Translations under genes and position numbers: made by a program | Notes under the pieces: generated by a model | Databases searched by the model: none | Seen by the model: the letters and a program-made list of their open reading frames with translations, nothing else | Told to the model about the DNA's origin: nothing | Shown here: piece after piece, positions 1 through 9,195 of the stretch | How the letters are laid out: each line of letters opens with the position of its first letter | Numbering within the stretch: position 1 is the stretch's first letter | NCBI GenBank assembly: GCA_963701375.1 | Contig: CAVOZT010000004.1 | Span: 1,798,001 to 1,862,000 of the forward strand | From: CAVXTF01 sp963701375 | GTDB lineage: Bacteria; Actinomycetota; Acidimicrobiia; Acidimicrobiales; CAVXTF01 | Direction: 5' to 3' | DNA: 64,000 nucleotides

Positions 1-44
1 GCCTCCCTCCGCCTTCTCACAGCTATCCCCCCCTCAGGTCCCTG

Positions 45-58
45 CTGATGATCATCAG
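45..58. repeat. perfect 14-bp palindrome
   Basis: The bases ctgatgatcatcag read the same on both strands. Flanking ccctg (40-44) and caggg (60-64) extend it into a longer stem with one bulged base. No T-run follows, so it is not a typical intrinsic terminator; it could be an operator or a structured 3' end. The remainder of 1-214 holds no gene I can support. Confidence 0.5.
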
Positions 59-214
59 ACAGGGCCTCGGGGCGTTTTGGGACTGCGCGACTATGCGTCT
101 TCATTTGCTTCGAGTCAAGCGACATCTCAACGTTCTGACCAGGATCTCCTCGCGTAACTGCAGGTAGCTACGTGGTGGATGTCGACGCGAATTCGCGGAG
201 AGTTTTCGTTCCGT

Positions 215-1912
215 TCAGCTCCCGGGGACCGCGTCACAAGAAAGCTCGGGCTCTCTGTCGTTGTTCGCACCGTCAGTAACGTCAATTCCTGAACCCAGTC
301 GCCTACTCTCCACGCGTCGTTCCGCCTCGAGCCGTTCCAGGTCAGGCACGGTGTGATCTACGAATGTCATGGCGTCCGCAAGTATCCGGTGGCCGGCCTG
401 CTCTGCGATCAGGCGGTGCATGTCCTGGGCGATGCGACGGTAGACGGGATGACCTTGCGTACCGCTTCGAAGCTCGATCACGTGCATCGCCTCGCGGGCG
501 TTCATGTCGAGCACGTAACGCAGACGGTGCGCAAGGGTTAGCGCGTAGGCCGCTCGTTCGGGGAACGTTGTCGCCAGGTCCCCGTAGAGATTGGCGGAGC
601 GGGCCATCGAGTCTTGGAAACGGTCCTCGAGCCCCGCCTCCGCTACAGGCTCGGGCAACTCGTATCCGAGGTTCGGAGTGAGCTGCTGCCATTCGACGGT
701 GAGCATGCGGTGGCGCTGCAAGTCTCGGAAAGCGCCGTAGTCGGAAACGATCTCGAAGCGGTAGCTCGTGCGCTCCAATGCTCGCCCAGGACGGTGCCTT
801 CGATTCGTCCGTTCGCCTACGTAAGCGCGGGCGATTGCCAGGCGCTCGGAGGAGCCCAACTTCTGCACGCGCCGGAGCAGCTCGGATTCGTCGAGCGAGC
901 TAGACGCGAAGCACATGGCTGCGAGCACTTTGTCCTCGCCGGACGGATCGTGGTCCACCAACCTCACCAGAGGCGCGTCGTCCTGGAGACGGTCGGCGGC
1001 ATCTGGCCACAGCCGTTCAACGATCGACTCGGTCTCGCGCCTGGTGGACGCCAGGTACGCCGCCCAGGCTCCCCCTCTTTCGGGACGGTCGAGGCGCTGA
1101 AGGAACGACGGGATCACCTTCTTCAGCTCCTCGAGCATCAACTCGGCGTAACGGCGAGCCTCAGGCAGCGGATGGGCACGCATGCGGAGGATGAGCTGCT
1201 CGTAGGACTGGCCGGTCCCGTAGATCCCGACGTTCGAGACCGAAGCGGTGGGAAGCAGCCCTCGAAGAGAGTCGAGCGCCTTCGCTTTGATCGACTGCCG
1301 GTGCACGAAATCAGAGTCTCCCGGCACCCTCGGGAAGCGTCGGGTCAGCCAGGCCTGCATGACCGGCAGAAGCTCCGCATACGCCTCGAAGAGACGGTCC
1401 ATCTCTCCGACATAACGAGCGCCGAATTGAGAGTCGAGTATCTCGGGATCTCGGTAGTAGCGGTACCGACCCGCCGCGAGCCTGCTGTCGTAGGCCACAT
1501 AGCGGGTTGACTGCTCTAGGTAAGCCATCAGACGGCCCCACTCGAGCACCTTCGTGAGCAGGTTGGACGCCTGCTCGCACGCCAGGTGCACCCCGCCGAG
1601 TTGAGCGACCGAATCGTCGCCGTACTCCATGAACACCCGGTCGTACAGCTCCTCCGCCCTGCGCAGACCGACCGTTGCATCGACGCCCGCGTCCCCGCTC
1701 AGCTCCAGGTCGCCGACGAACTCGTCCAGGAACAGCCGGCGCAGCGTCTTGGCCGATCGAGAGTACCTTGCGAACAGGGCACCTTTTACGACTTCAGGCA
1801 GGTTGACCAGGGCAAACACCGGTCCGTCGAGGGTCGTGACGTACCTGCGGAGGATGTCAGCCTCCTCGGCTGTGAAGGATTCATCCAAGTACGGGAACAT
1901 CCGGCGCAACAC
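215..1912 (-). CDS. two-domain ThyX-like (FAD-dependent thymidylate synthase family) protein
   Basis: This 565-residue protein looks like two ThyX units in tandem; ordinary ThyX is about 220-250 residues and works as a homotetramer making dTMP with FAD and methylene-tetrahydrofolate. The first unit carries LEQSTRYVAYDSR (from residue 132), similar to the NExSxRY part of the ThyX motif, and the tail RGLLPTASVSNVGIYGTGQ. The second unit has RHR at 400-402 followed by MLTVEWQQLTPNLGY, where the usual RHRxxS motif has Thr in place of Ser. It also has MNAREAMHVIELR, like the substrate-binding tail. Neither half holds the complete canonical motif, so active sites may be shared between halves or lost. 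The family call is good; catalytic activity is uncertain. It is followed on the same strand by nothing in the window. Confidence 0.75.
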   Translation of the reverse strand: MLRRMFPYLDESFTAEEADILRRYVTTLDGPVFALVNLPEVVKGALFARYSRSAKTLRRLFLDEFVGDLELSGDAGVDATVGLRRAEELYDRVFMEYGDDSVAQLGGVHLACEQASNLLTKVLEWGRLMAYLEQSTRYVAYDSRLAAGRYRYYRDPEILDSQFGARYVGEMDRLFEAYAELLPVMQAWLTRRFPRVPGDSDFVHRQSIKAKALDSLRGLLPTASVSNVGIYGTGQSYEQLILRMRAHPLPEARRYAELMLEELKKVIPSFLQRLDRPERGGAWAAYLASTRRETESIVERLWPDAADRLQDDAPLVRLVDHDPSGEDKVLAAMCFASSSLDESELLRRVQKLGSSERLAIARAYVGERTNRRHRPGRALERTSYRFEIVSDYGAFRDLQRHRMLTVEWQQLTPNLGYELPEPVAEAGLEDRFQDSMARSANLYGDLATTFPERAAYALTLAHRLRYVLDMNAREAMHVIELRSGTQGHPVYRRIAQDMHRLIAEQAGHRILADAMTFVDHTVPDLERLEAERRVESRRLGSGIDVTDGANNDREPELSCDAVPGS

Positions 1913-1955
1913 TACGACCCGTCACCCCGCACTGTGGCGGACCGTCGGAACCGCC

Positions 1956-4022
1956 TCAGGACCCGTCTGCGAGCGCGCCCACCCAGCCGGCCGCGACGAC
2001 ACCGCGCTGGATCGAATTCGCGGCTTCGCGAGCCGCCTGGCCCGTTTCCGTCACAGGCGCCACGACCGCCAGCTGGCGAAGCAGATCGGCCAGCTGCTTC
2101 GCATTGCGCACGAAGTCCCCGGGAGACAGTGCGCTTCTTTCGAGTACCCGCTCTAGGCGCTCGCCCGACGCCCACTTGATTGCGGCCTCGGCGAACCCGG
2201 GCTCGGGTCTCCGGCTCTTTGCGATCCGCATCTCCGACTCCTCCACGCGAAGCAGGTCCGCGGCCGACTCGAGCGAGCGGATGCGATCGACCACGTCATC
2301 AGGAAGGCGGGGTTCGGGCTGCCAACGCCCGGACCGGGCCTCGTAGGTAAAGGCCGAGACGGTCGCGGCAAGCTTCGAGGGGTCGAGGCCGTCGAGCAAC
2401 CCTCGATCGAGTGCCTCGGTTACCATCAGGTCGCAATCGTGATAGATCCGTGCGAGAAGCTGACCCGATCCCGTCAGACGCCAGTGCTCCAGGTCGACGT
2501 GACCTCGTCGCTCTAGAACCTCGAGAATCCTGTCCAAGCGGGCCGACAGGGCGTCAGAGTGGCGGGTGTCTTGGAACTGAGCGAACGACTTGTCGAGGAC
2601 CTCCTTCGCGCTCTTCTTGGGAAAGCGCCTCACGAGGTTCACCGCCAGGTTGTAGGTAGGCCTGAAAGACGAGCGCAGCTCTGGCGCCGGAGACGTCGCA
2701 AGTCGCGCGAGCTCGCCGGCGAGAACGCGGGGGGACCACACGACGACCGCGTGACCGAGCTCGTCGAGGCCTCTTCTCCCTGCCCTGCCCGTGAGCTGTG
2801 CGTATTCGCCAGACGTGAGCGCAGAACGTCCGTGCTCGCGCACCTTCGTCAACCTTTCGATCACCACCGTCCTCGCCGGCATGTTGATACCGAGGGCGAG
2901 CGTCTCTGTGGCATAGACGAGGCGGAGCAGGCCCGAGGCGAAGCATTCTTCGACGGCCTCTCGAAACGCCGGCACCATCCCGGCGTGGTGGGCGGCCACG
3001 CCAGCCTCGAGCGCCGCAGACCACGGCCCGTAGTCAAGAGCGCGGAGCTCCTCGTCGGAGATCTGATCTGTGTGCTCTTCGCACAGACGCCGGATCTCCA
3101 CTCGCTCGGCCGGCTCGGTGAGCCTGAGCCCGTCGCGCAGGCATTGTGCCACCGCGTCGTCGCACGCCGCGCGGCTGAATATGAAGACGATCGCGGGGAG
3201 CATCGCTCGTTCGGCTAGCGAATCTACGAGCTCGGTCCGCCTCGGCGTAGCGAGCCCCGAATTGCGAGCGCTGACGTCTCGGTTGCGTCCATGGCGGTAT
3301 CCCGAGCCGCCTCTTTTCTGGTTGAACCTCCTGTCGAGCGCGAGCGCGTCTCTGTGAAGTTGCCCTTTCCACAAAAGAGGTACCAGGTGAACCTGCCTCG
3401 AGCCCCGCTCTGAGACCGCCAAGTGGTTGCGCAGCTCCACGGGCCGCTTGGATTCGACGACCACCTCGGTCGGTCCTCGGACCTCGCGCATCCAGGCGCC
3501 GAGCTCTGACGCATTCGACACAGTCGCAGACAGGCAGACGAACACGACGTCGCGAGGGCAGACAATGAGCACCTCTTCCCAAACAGAACCCCGGTAAGGA
3601 TCTTGCAGGAAGTGGACCTCGTCCAGGACCACGAGCCCGAGATCCCCGAGTCCCTGAGGTGCCGAGAAGAGCATGTTCCTGAGCACCTCTGTCGTCATCA
3701 CGACCACGGGCGCATCAGGAAGATGCGAGATATCCCCCGTGAGCAAGCCGACGTTCTCGTCCCCGTAGGTCAGTGCCAGCTCGCCCAACTTCTGGTTCGA
3801 CAGCGCCTTTAGAGGAGTCGTGTAGAAAGCCCGCTTGCCCGACTCGGTGGCGCGCGCGATCGCGTAGTCGGCAACCACGGTCTTCCCGGACCCGGTGGGT
3901 GCCGAGACGAGCACCGACAGTCCCGCCTCGAGAGCTTCGATCGCGCGCTCTTGGAAGGGGTCAAGTCGAAAACCGAGTCTCTTCGTGAAGCTCGCCCGCA
4001 ATTCGCCCGGGCCTGCCGTCAC
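1956..4022 (-). CDS. helY: HelY/Ski2-like DEAD/DEAH-box RNA helicase
   Basis: A superfamily 2 helicase of 688 residues. Walker A is APTGSGKT at residues 41-48, motif II is DEVH at 134-137, motif III is LSAT, and motif VI is QLTGRAGRRG in the second RecA-like domain. The C-terminal part (after about residue 480) is the helical DSHCT-type region typical of Mtr4/Ski2/HelY proteins. Mycobacterial HelY is around 900 residues, so this is a compact version. The GTG start overlaps the tatC stop (GTGA), so it is probably translationally coupled. TatA-TatC-HelY order is conserved in actinobacteria. The likely role is RNA unwinding or turnover; the substrate is unknown. Confidence 0.85.
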   Translation of the reverse strand: MTAGPGELRASFTKRLGFRLDPFQERAIEALEAGLSVLVSAPTGSGKTVVADYAIARATESGKRAFYTTPLKALSNQKLGELALTYGDENVGLLTGDISHLPDAPVVVMTTEVLRNMLFSAPQGLGDLGLVVLDEVHFLQDPYRGSVWEEVLIVCPRDVVFVCLSATVSNASELGAWMREVRGPTEVVVESKRPVELRNHLAVSERGSRQVHLVPLLWKGQLHRDALALDRRFNQKRGGSGYRHGRNRDVSARNSGLATPRRTELVDSLAERAMLPAIVFIFSRAACDDAVAQCLRDGLRLTEPAERVEIRRLCEEHTDQISDEELRALDYGPWSAALEAGVAAHHAGMVPAFREAVEECFASGLLRLVYATETLALGINMPARTVVIERLTKVREHGRSALTSGEYAQLTGRAGRRGLDELGHAVVVWSPRVLAGELARLATSPAPELRSSFRPTYNLAVNLVRRFPKKSAKEVLDKSFAQFQDTRHSDALSARLDRILEVLERRGHVDLEHWRLTGSGQLLARIYHDCDLMVTEALDRGLLDGLDPSKLAATVSAFTYEARSGRWQPEPRLPDDVVDRIRSLESAADLLRVEESEMRIAKSRRPEPGFAEAAIKWASGERLERVLERSALSPGDFVRNAKQLADLLRQLAVVAPVTETGQAAREAANSIQRGVVAAGWVGALADGS

Positions 4023-4770
4023 CGGTTGCGTCGCAACAGCTTTCCGAGGACTATCGACACCTCGTAGAAGAAGTACAGGGGAAGGGCGAGCGCGAGCATC
4101 GAGAACGGGTCACCGCTCGGGGTGATCACGGCAGCCACGATGGTGATCAGAACGATCGCCCACCGGCGCCACGACGCAAGACGATTCGGGGAGAGGACTC
4201 CGGCGAGCTCGAGGGATACGAGCACCACCGGGAACTCGAAGGTGATCCCGAAGACGAACATGAGCGCGACGATCAACCCGATGTAGCTGTTCGGGTTGTA
4301 GATGTCCTTCAGGGTCGGCCCGCCGATGGCGTTTAGGAACCGGAGTGCGTGCGGGAACGTGTAGTACGCGAGAACCGCTCCCCGCAGAAGAGCACGATCG
4401 ATGCCGCGATGAACGGGATTATGTAGCGCTTCTCGTTTCTCTTGAGGCCCGGCGTCACGAATCGCCAGAACTGCCACAAGATGATCGGTCCGGCGAGAGC
4501 CAGGCCCCCGTAGGTGGCGAGGTGGATACGAAGCGCCAACGGGTCCAGAGGACCTGTCACGTAGAGCGTGCACTGATTTTTGGGGACGATCCTGCAGTAC
4601 GGCGACTGCAAGAAGTGGAGGACGTGCGAGTACACGATGAAGACCGCGATCCCCGCCGCGAGGAACGCGGTGACCGAGATGATCAGCCTCTTGCGTAGCT
4701 CCGCGAGATGCTCCCCGAGCGTCATCGCGTCCGGCGAAGGCTTCGCCTTGCGTCGAAGGGTCATCGCCAT
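4019..4770 (-). CDS. tatC: Sec-independent (Tat) translocase subunit TatC, with apparent frameshift
   Basis: TatC is the polytopic receptor of the twin-arginine export pathway in the cytoplasmic membrane. The N-terminal part starts MAMTLRRKAKPSPDAM and contains the diagnostic EHLAELRKRLI and the PYCRIVP loop. The reading frame is lost after ASIVLFC, and the rest (AVLAYYTFPHALRFLNAIGG onward to the last transmembrane helices) continues in another frame. The break sits at a CCCC run on the plus strand (4380-4383, GGGG in the coding sense). Adding one G gives LFCGGAVLAYY, which matches the usual TatC spacing exactly and gives 250 residues, a normal length. I read this as one gene with a homopolymer deletion in the sequence. 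A true pseudogene is possible but less likely, as tatB and lepB next to it are intact. Confidence 0.85.
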
Positions 4771-4844
4771 GTTCGTCGGTCCGGCGCTCCAGTACGCCCC
4801 GACACGTCAGGCCTCAATAAACGGCCTGCGTGCTCGGCACGTGC

Positions 4845-5408
4845 TCAGTTCATGCTCGGGTCGTCTGGGATGACGCCTGACTCTCCGGACTCAGCCCCGC
4901 GCCAAGGCCTCGTGCGACCGACCGGTCGGTTGACCCGACGAGGAGGTCCACCTGAGACGGCAGGAACGGCGTCGGATCCGGGCGCCTCGCCGGAAATCGG
5001 TTCGCCCGACGGCTGTGTCTCAGAAGGCGTCTCGCCCGACGGCGGCTCGCTCACCGCTGCGGGCATGGACGGCTGAATGGCACCGAACGGTTGTGTCCCG
5101 TCCTGCGTTACGTCCAGCACGTCGGTCTGCTCGCGCTCGTCCGCGTCGGCCAGCTGGTCCAAGAACGCGAGCGGCGATCGGACCGCCTGCACGACTTGCT
5201 GGGATGAGGGCAGGTCAGGAAAGGTGCCGCGAACCTCGGTCTCGAGACGCTCCCTGAAGCGTCTCAGCTCACCCCAGGCGGCCCCCATCTGGCGGGCCAC
5301 TGTCGGCAGCTTGTCTGGGCCGAGGACTACGAGCGCCACTATCAGGATCACGATGAGTTTCGCCGGGTCGAGGAACACCGCAAAGGATTCTACGACCGGA
5401 CGCCGCAC
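4845..5408 (-). CDS. TatA/TatB-family Sec-independent translocase protein
   Basis: The 187-residue protein has one N-terminal membrane helix (LIVILIVALVVLGPDKLP), the FGP-like hinge LGPDKLP and an amphipathic helix (ARQMGAAWGELRRFRERLE), the Tat A/B architecture. The long Pro/Ser/Glu-rich tail and length favour a TatB-like assignment, but the sequence does not settle A versus B. It lies 74 bp upstream of tatC in the same direction, so it forms the Tat operon with tatC and helY. Start taken as GTG at 5408. The tail (about residues 100-187) is low complexity and probably disordered in the cytoplasm. Confidence 0.8.
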   Translation of the reverse strand: MRRPVVESFAVFLDPAKLIVILIVALVVLGPDKLPTVARQMGAAWGELRRFRERLETEVRGTFPDLPSSQQVVQAVRSPLAFLDQLADADEREQTDVLDVTQDGTQPFGAIQPSMPAAVSEPPSGETPSETQPSGEPISGEAPGSDAVPAVSGGPPRRVNRPVGRTRPWRGAESGESGVIPDDPSMN

Positions 5409-5456
5409 GATCCCTAGTCGGGTCGTGGGTCACCCTGGATCAGGGCGCGCGGAGGG

Positions 5457-6173
5457 TCAGAAGATCGTGATGTGCGACAGAGGCCAGATGCGCATCACGA
5501 CCCGGCCCACTATGAGCGAGCCCGATATCGGGCCGAATACCCGGCTGTCGGACGAGAAGCTCCGGTTGTCCCCCATCACGAAGTAGTCGCCCTTGGGGAT
5601 CTTGACCGGCGAGAAGTTTCCCGTCTCCACACCTTTCGGAAGCCAGGGCTCGGGCAGCTGCTTGCCGTTGATGAAGATGTGACCTCCCTGGCCCGAGATC
5701 GTCTCGCCCGGAAGGCCGATGACCCGCTTCACGAGATCGTTCACGCCCGGTTCGAGGGTTTCTCCCGGAGGTCTCGAGAAGACGACTATGTCGCCGCGGT
5801 GGACCGAGTGGAAGCGGTAGCTCAGCTTGTCGACGAGGATGCGGTCACCGACGCTGAGCGTCGGCTCCATCGAACCGGAGGGTATGAAGAACGTCTGGAC
5901 GACGAACGTCCGCATGCCTACGGCTACGCCGAGCGCGACGAGCAACACGATTACCCACTCGATGATCGCCCGCTTGCGGCGGCGGCGTCTCACCTCGGAG
6001 CGCGCGACCGGAACCTCCGGCGGAGTGCCGTTACCAGCCGGCGCTGCAACGCCGGGCGGTTCGAGCTGGCCGTCCACTGCCGCGGGAGAATCGATGCCCT
6101 CGGTGACCCCCGAAGCGGCTACGGTGCTCGCCCCCCCCACAGCGGGACCGGCCTGGAGAGGATCGGTCGCCAC
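5457..6173 (-). CDS. lepB: signal peptidase I
   Basis: Type I leader peptidase, which removes signal peptides from exported proteins. After a Pro/Gly-rich cytoplasmic region of about 60 residues there is an RRRRRKR stretch and one transmembrane segment (IIEWVIVLLVALGVAVGM). The catalytic Ser lies in PSGSMEPTL (Ser101) and the general-base Lys in VKRVIGLPGE (Lys149). The box E motif is MGDNRSFSSDSRVFG. All family boxes are present and the length (238) is normal for actinobacteria. It sits directly upstream of the Tat genes on the same strand. GTG start at 6173. Confidence 0.95.
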   Translation of the reverse strand: MATDPLQAGPAVGGASTVAASGVTEGIDSPAAVDGQLEPPGVAAPAGNGTPPEVPVARSEVRRRRRKRAIIEWVIVLLVALGVAVGMRTFVVQTFFIPSGSMEPTLSVGDRILVDKLSYRFHSVHRGDIVVFSRPPGETLEPGVNDLVKRVIGLPGETISGQGGHIFINGKQLPEPWLPKGVETGNFSPVKIPKGDYFVMGDNRSFSSDSRVFGPISGSLIVGRVVMRIWPLSHITIF

Positions 6174-6306
6174 GGAGGTTCGAGGTTACCCGACCTGATC
6201 GGTCCCGGTGGTACGCCCTCGTACTTATCAACCCGAATACTGCTCTGCAGGAATATTGCGCCAACCTGGTAGTAGTCCTGGTTGCCGCGGGCGTAGGCTC
6301 CGCCCG
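6174..6306. promoter_or_regulatory. divergent intergenic region lepB / moxR
   Basis: This 133-bp spacer separates the divergent starts of signal peptidase (minus) and the MoxR operon (plus) and so must hold both promoters. The middle (about 6225-6275) is relatively AT-rich compared with its neighbours, but I cannot assign -10/-35 boxes with confidence. Confidence 0.35.
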
Positions 6307-7368
6307 GTGACAAGCGCTCAATATTCGGCCGCTTCCGATCCGCGGCCGGAAGACCAGCGTCCTGCCGCTCATTCTCTGGGCGCCGTCTCGAACGATCCCG
6401 GCGTCGAGCCGAGCTTCGAAGAGGTTGCCTCGATGCTCGACGAGGTCGTGGGCAACGTGGGCAAAGTCCTCTACGGCAAGGACGAGGTCGTCCGGCTCGC
6501 GGTCGCATGTCTGGTGGCCGGAGGCCACCTCCTGGTGGAGGATCTGCCGGGCGTGGGAAAGACGACCCTCGCGAAGGCTCTCGCAAGATCTCTGGGGCTC
6601 GAGTTTCGCCGCGTTCAGTTCACCGCGGACCTGCTGCCTTCGGACGTGACGGGGGCGATGATCTTCGACCGCGACCGGAACCAACCTGTCTTCCGGCCAG
6701 GCCCCGTGTTCGCAAACGTTCTGTTGGCCGACGAGCTCAACCGTGCGTCCCCGAAAGCGCAGTCGGCGCTCCTCGAGTCGATGGAGGAACGTCAGGTCAG
6801 CATGGACGGCGAGAGCTTCCCGCTGCCGGCTCCCTTCATGGTGATAGCGACGCAGAACCCGTTCGACGCGGCGGGGACCTACCTTCTTCCTCACAGCCAG
6901 CGTGACCGGTTCCTACTTCGCGTGAGCATCGGGTACCCCTCGCGCACCGAAGAAGACACCCTCCTCGTCACCGGTGACTCGCGCGCCGCGGTGGACGCGC
7001 TTCCAGCGGTGACCGACGTGCGCGGTCTAAAAGAAGCATCTGCCGCCGCAGAACGTCTCTACGTCGACCCGGCGGTCAGGGGATACGTCCTCGACCTGGT
7101 GGAAGCCAGTCGGTCCCACCCTGACCTGTCCATCGGTGCATCGCCCCGCGCTGCGCTCGCAACCATGCGAGCGGCGACCGCGGTGGCGGTCACCCAAGGG
7201 CGCCCCTACGTCACTCCGGCTGACGTCCAGTCGGTGGCTGAGCCGGTGCTCGGGCACCGGATCGTTGTCGACGCCGCGGCCGCGCTTGGAGGCGTGGATG
7301 CGTCTGCCGTGGTCCGCCAGATCGTCAGGTCGGTTCCTGTACCTGTTCGGCCAGGCTCCAAACCTTGA
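6307..7368 (+). CDS. MoxR-family AAA+ ATPase
   Basis: MoxR ATPases act as chaperones in assembly of metal- or substrate-binding complexes. Visible motifs are Walker A LPGVGKTTLAKALA, Walker B VLLADELNRA, sensor 1 VIATQNPFD and the arginine-finger region SQRDRF. From GTG 6307 the protein is 353 residues, close to the family length. Upstream codons remain open but the extra residues look non-native; the start is not fixed by a clear ribosome-binding site. It begins a plus-strand operon with DUF58 and the TgpA-type transglutaminase, a combination widely conserved in actinobacteria. Confidence 0.9.
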   Translation: MTSAQYSAASDPRPEDQRPAAHSLGAVSNDPGVEPSFEEVASMLDEVVGNVGKVLYGKDEVVRLAVACLVAGGHLLVEDLPGVGKTTLAKALARSLGLEFRRVQFTADLLPSDVTGAMIFDRDRNQPVFRPGPVFANVLLADELNRASPKAQSALLESMEERQVSMDGESFPLPAPFMVIATQNPFDAAGTYLLPHSQRDRFLLRVSIGYPSRTEEDTLLVTGDSRAAVDALPAVTDVRGLKEASAAAERLYVDPAVRGYVLDLVEASRSHPDLSIGASPRAALATMRAATAVAVTQGRPYVTPADVQSVAEPVLGHRIVVDAAAALGGVDASAVVRQIVRSVPVPVRPGSKP

Positions 7369-7447
7369 CGACCCTGCCGGTCTTGCCGGTTGGGCCGGTC
7401 TTGCCGGCGGTTACGGTTTCGACCCCTCCTACGGGTGACGGGTCCGG
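7369..7447. repeat. imperfect ccggtcttgccgg repeats between moxR and the DUF58 gene
   Basis: The 79-bp spacer holds two near copies of ccggtcttgccgg (7377-7389 and 7396-7408), separated by ttgggc. There is no gene in it. The DUF58 GTG start lies 38 bp beyond the second copy. Confidence 0.5.
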
Positions 7448-8695
7448 GTGGCAGTCGGTATCACCGTAGGGATCCTCGCGGTCCTGGTAGCGGCCGCGGG
7501 ATGGCGCCTCGGCGCCACCAACAGGGGTCTCGTCTGCCTTGCCGTCGCAGCCGGTATGGGCATCGGGGGGCGGATCGCAGGCGTAGAGGAATACGTGCTG
7601 TTCGCGGTTGCCCTTGGTGTCCTGCTCGCGGCGGGGCCGATCATCTTGTGGCACCGTGCAGAGAGGGCGGTGGCGACGCTTCAGATCGAGCTGCGCCCTT
7701 CTTCGCACGAGGTCCAGGTCGGTGGCGACGGATGGCTGTCCGTGAGCGTGGCGAACAACGGGCAGAGAACCTGCGCTCCCATGCGTCTCGAGCGCCCCGA
7801 CGACGCGTTCCGCCTGACACGTCCGGGATTTCGTCGCCAAGCCGAAGCTGAGATCGACACCTCGAACGACGCCGGGCGGTCCAGGCGCGCGCCCGGGTGG
7901 CGCAGGAGGATCGCCCGCGGTGTGAGGGTGCCTGCTCTCGGTCCCGGAGAGCACGCGGAGCTGCGTTTCGCCATACCGACCTCGAAGCGCGGAGTGCTCA
8001 CCGTTCCGAGCCTCCGGCTCTGGTGCCTCGACCCGTTCGAGCTGTTCGCATACGAGATGGTCGTCACCACCGAGGCGAGCATCGTGGTGGTTCCTGACCC
8101 CACTCCCCCGCGCGGCCTCGTCGGTGGGGTCCTGCAACCCGCTGGGCGTCTCGTCTGGTCACCGCCCCAGTCGGGCGAGGCGTCGGGAGGGCAGGGTTTC
8201 GATTTGAGCGGACTGCGGCCCTACGTCCCGGGTGATCGCCTGAGGCTCCTTCACTGGCCGACGCTCGCCCGTACCGGTGACCTTCTCGTGCGCGACTTCG
8301 AGGGCTCTGGAACCGACGCAGTCACGCTGATTATGGACGACCGCGCCGGCAAGGTAGACCCGGTTCACTTCGAAGCGGTCGTCTCGGCCACCGCCGGCAT
8401 AGGCGTGGAAGCGGCCCGTCTCGGTCTCGGCGTCGAGCTGCGGTCGCCGGGTGGTGTGCATCTCGACCTGCAGGCCGAACTGCTGCTCTCGAAATCGCTC
8501 CTGCGCGTTCTCGCCACAGTCGATCCGGTTGCGTCGCGTTCGGGTCGCAGCTCGATCGGCACTTACGGCTTGGCCAAGATGGGAACCGGCGACGTCAACG
8601 ATGCAGACAAGCACCGCGTCGTGGTCACGACGGCGGCTGCCCTCGACACGTTGCCTGAGCTCCTCAGGCGCTCGAGCACGGTGGTAGTGGTGTGA
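7448..8695 (+). CDS. DUF58 domain protein
   Basis: A 415-residue protein with two N-terminal membrane helices (residues about 5-60) followed by a beta-rich region. The DUF58 signature LRPYVPGDRLRLLHW lies near residue 257, followed by RTGDLLVRDFE. DUF58 proteins are almost always coupled to MoxR and a transglutaminase, as here, and are thought to be clients in a von Willebrand-like assembly system; the biochemical role is unknown. The stop overlaps the GTG start of the next gene (GTGA), indicating coupled translation. GTG start at 7448. Confidence 0.85.
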   Translation: MAVGITVGILAVLVAAAGWRLGATNRGLVCLAVAAGMGIGGRIAGVEEYVLFAVALGVLLAAGPIILWHRAERAVATLQIELRPSSHEVQVGGDGWLSVSVANNGQRTCAPMRLERPDDAFRLTRPGFRRQAEAEIDTSNDAGRSRRAPGWRRRIARGVRVPALGPGEHAELRFAIPTSKRGVLTVPSLRLWCLDPFELFAYEMVVTTEASIVVVPDPTPPRGLVGGVLQPAGRLVWSPPQSGEASGGQGFDLSGLRPYVPGDRLRLLHWPTLARTGDLLVRDFEGSGTDAVTLIMDDRAGKVDPVHFEAVVSATAGIGVEAARLGLGVELRSPGGVHLDLQAELLLSKSLLRVLATVDPVASRSGRSSIGTYGLAKMGTGDVNDADKHRVVVTTAAALDTLPELLRRSSTVVVV

Positions 8696-9195
8696 CCGTC
8701 CTCACTCCTCCGTCTTCACCCTCCCCATCCTCTCGGCCGTATCTACCCCCTCGTCCGCCCGCGTCTCCGCGGGGCGCGAGCCCACTCCCGACGCTCCGCG
8801 CCGGCGCTGAGCACGAAGAGGCTCCGGAAGGCAAAACCGAACAGGCGATCCGTCCCGACGACCGGACCCGACGCAGCCCGGTGGCGGATCTCGTAGTCGA
8901 GCTCGCAATGATCGCAGTCGCGTTGGCAGCCTCTGTCGGAGTTGCGCGCCTCATACAGGGCGGACTCGGCCACGCCGTTTTGATCCCGGTCATGGTGACG
9001 GTGCTCGCCGGCGGCTCCGTCACGGCTGTATCCGCGCGCAAAGGCCTCCCCTTGCTCGTGGTCGCCGCGCTCGGTGTCGTCGCGAGCGTGCTTGCTGTGC
9101 TGTGGACGGTCGTGCCGGGTGCCACGCGGTTCGGCCTTCCAACGATCACGACCGGTCACGTGGTGGCCAACGAGATCCACCCGCGAGAGCCGTGA
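8692..9195 (+). CDS. N-terminal membrane part of a TgpA-type protein (split gene)
   Basis: A 167-residue protein with a Pro/Ser-rich N-terminus and three likely membrane helices (about residues 65-90, 95-112, 117-140), ending FGLPTITTGHVVANEIHPREP. This resembles the first third of the DUF3488/TgpA membrane domain, which normally leads straight into further helices and a transglutaminase domain. Those follow in the next gene, whose ATG overlaps this stop (TGATG). Adding one base near 9170-9193 would fuse the two into a single protein of about 900 residues. Either a sequence error split one gene, or these are two coupled subunits. Confidence 0.65.
   Translation: MTVLTPPSSPSPSSRPYLPPRPPASPRGASPLPTLRAGAEHEEAPEGKTEQAIRPDDRTRRSPVADLVVELAMIAVALAASVGVARLIQGGLGHAVLIPVMVTVLAGGSVTAVSARKGLPLLVVAALGVVASVLAVLWTVVPGATRFGLPTITTGHVVANEIHPREP

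Noticed and set aside
614..1510. 298-codon plus-strand frame opposite the ThyX-like gene
   Set aside because: Antisense shadow of a recognisable protein; no motif or ribosome-binding site.
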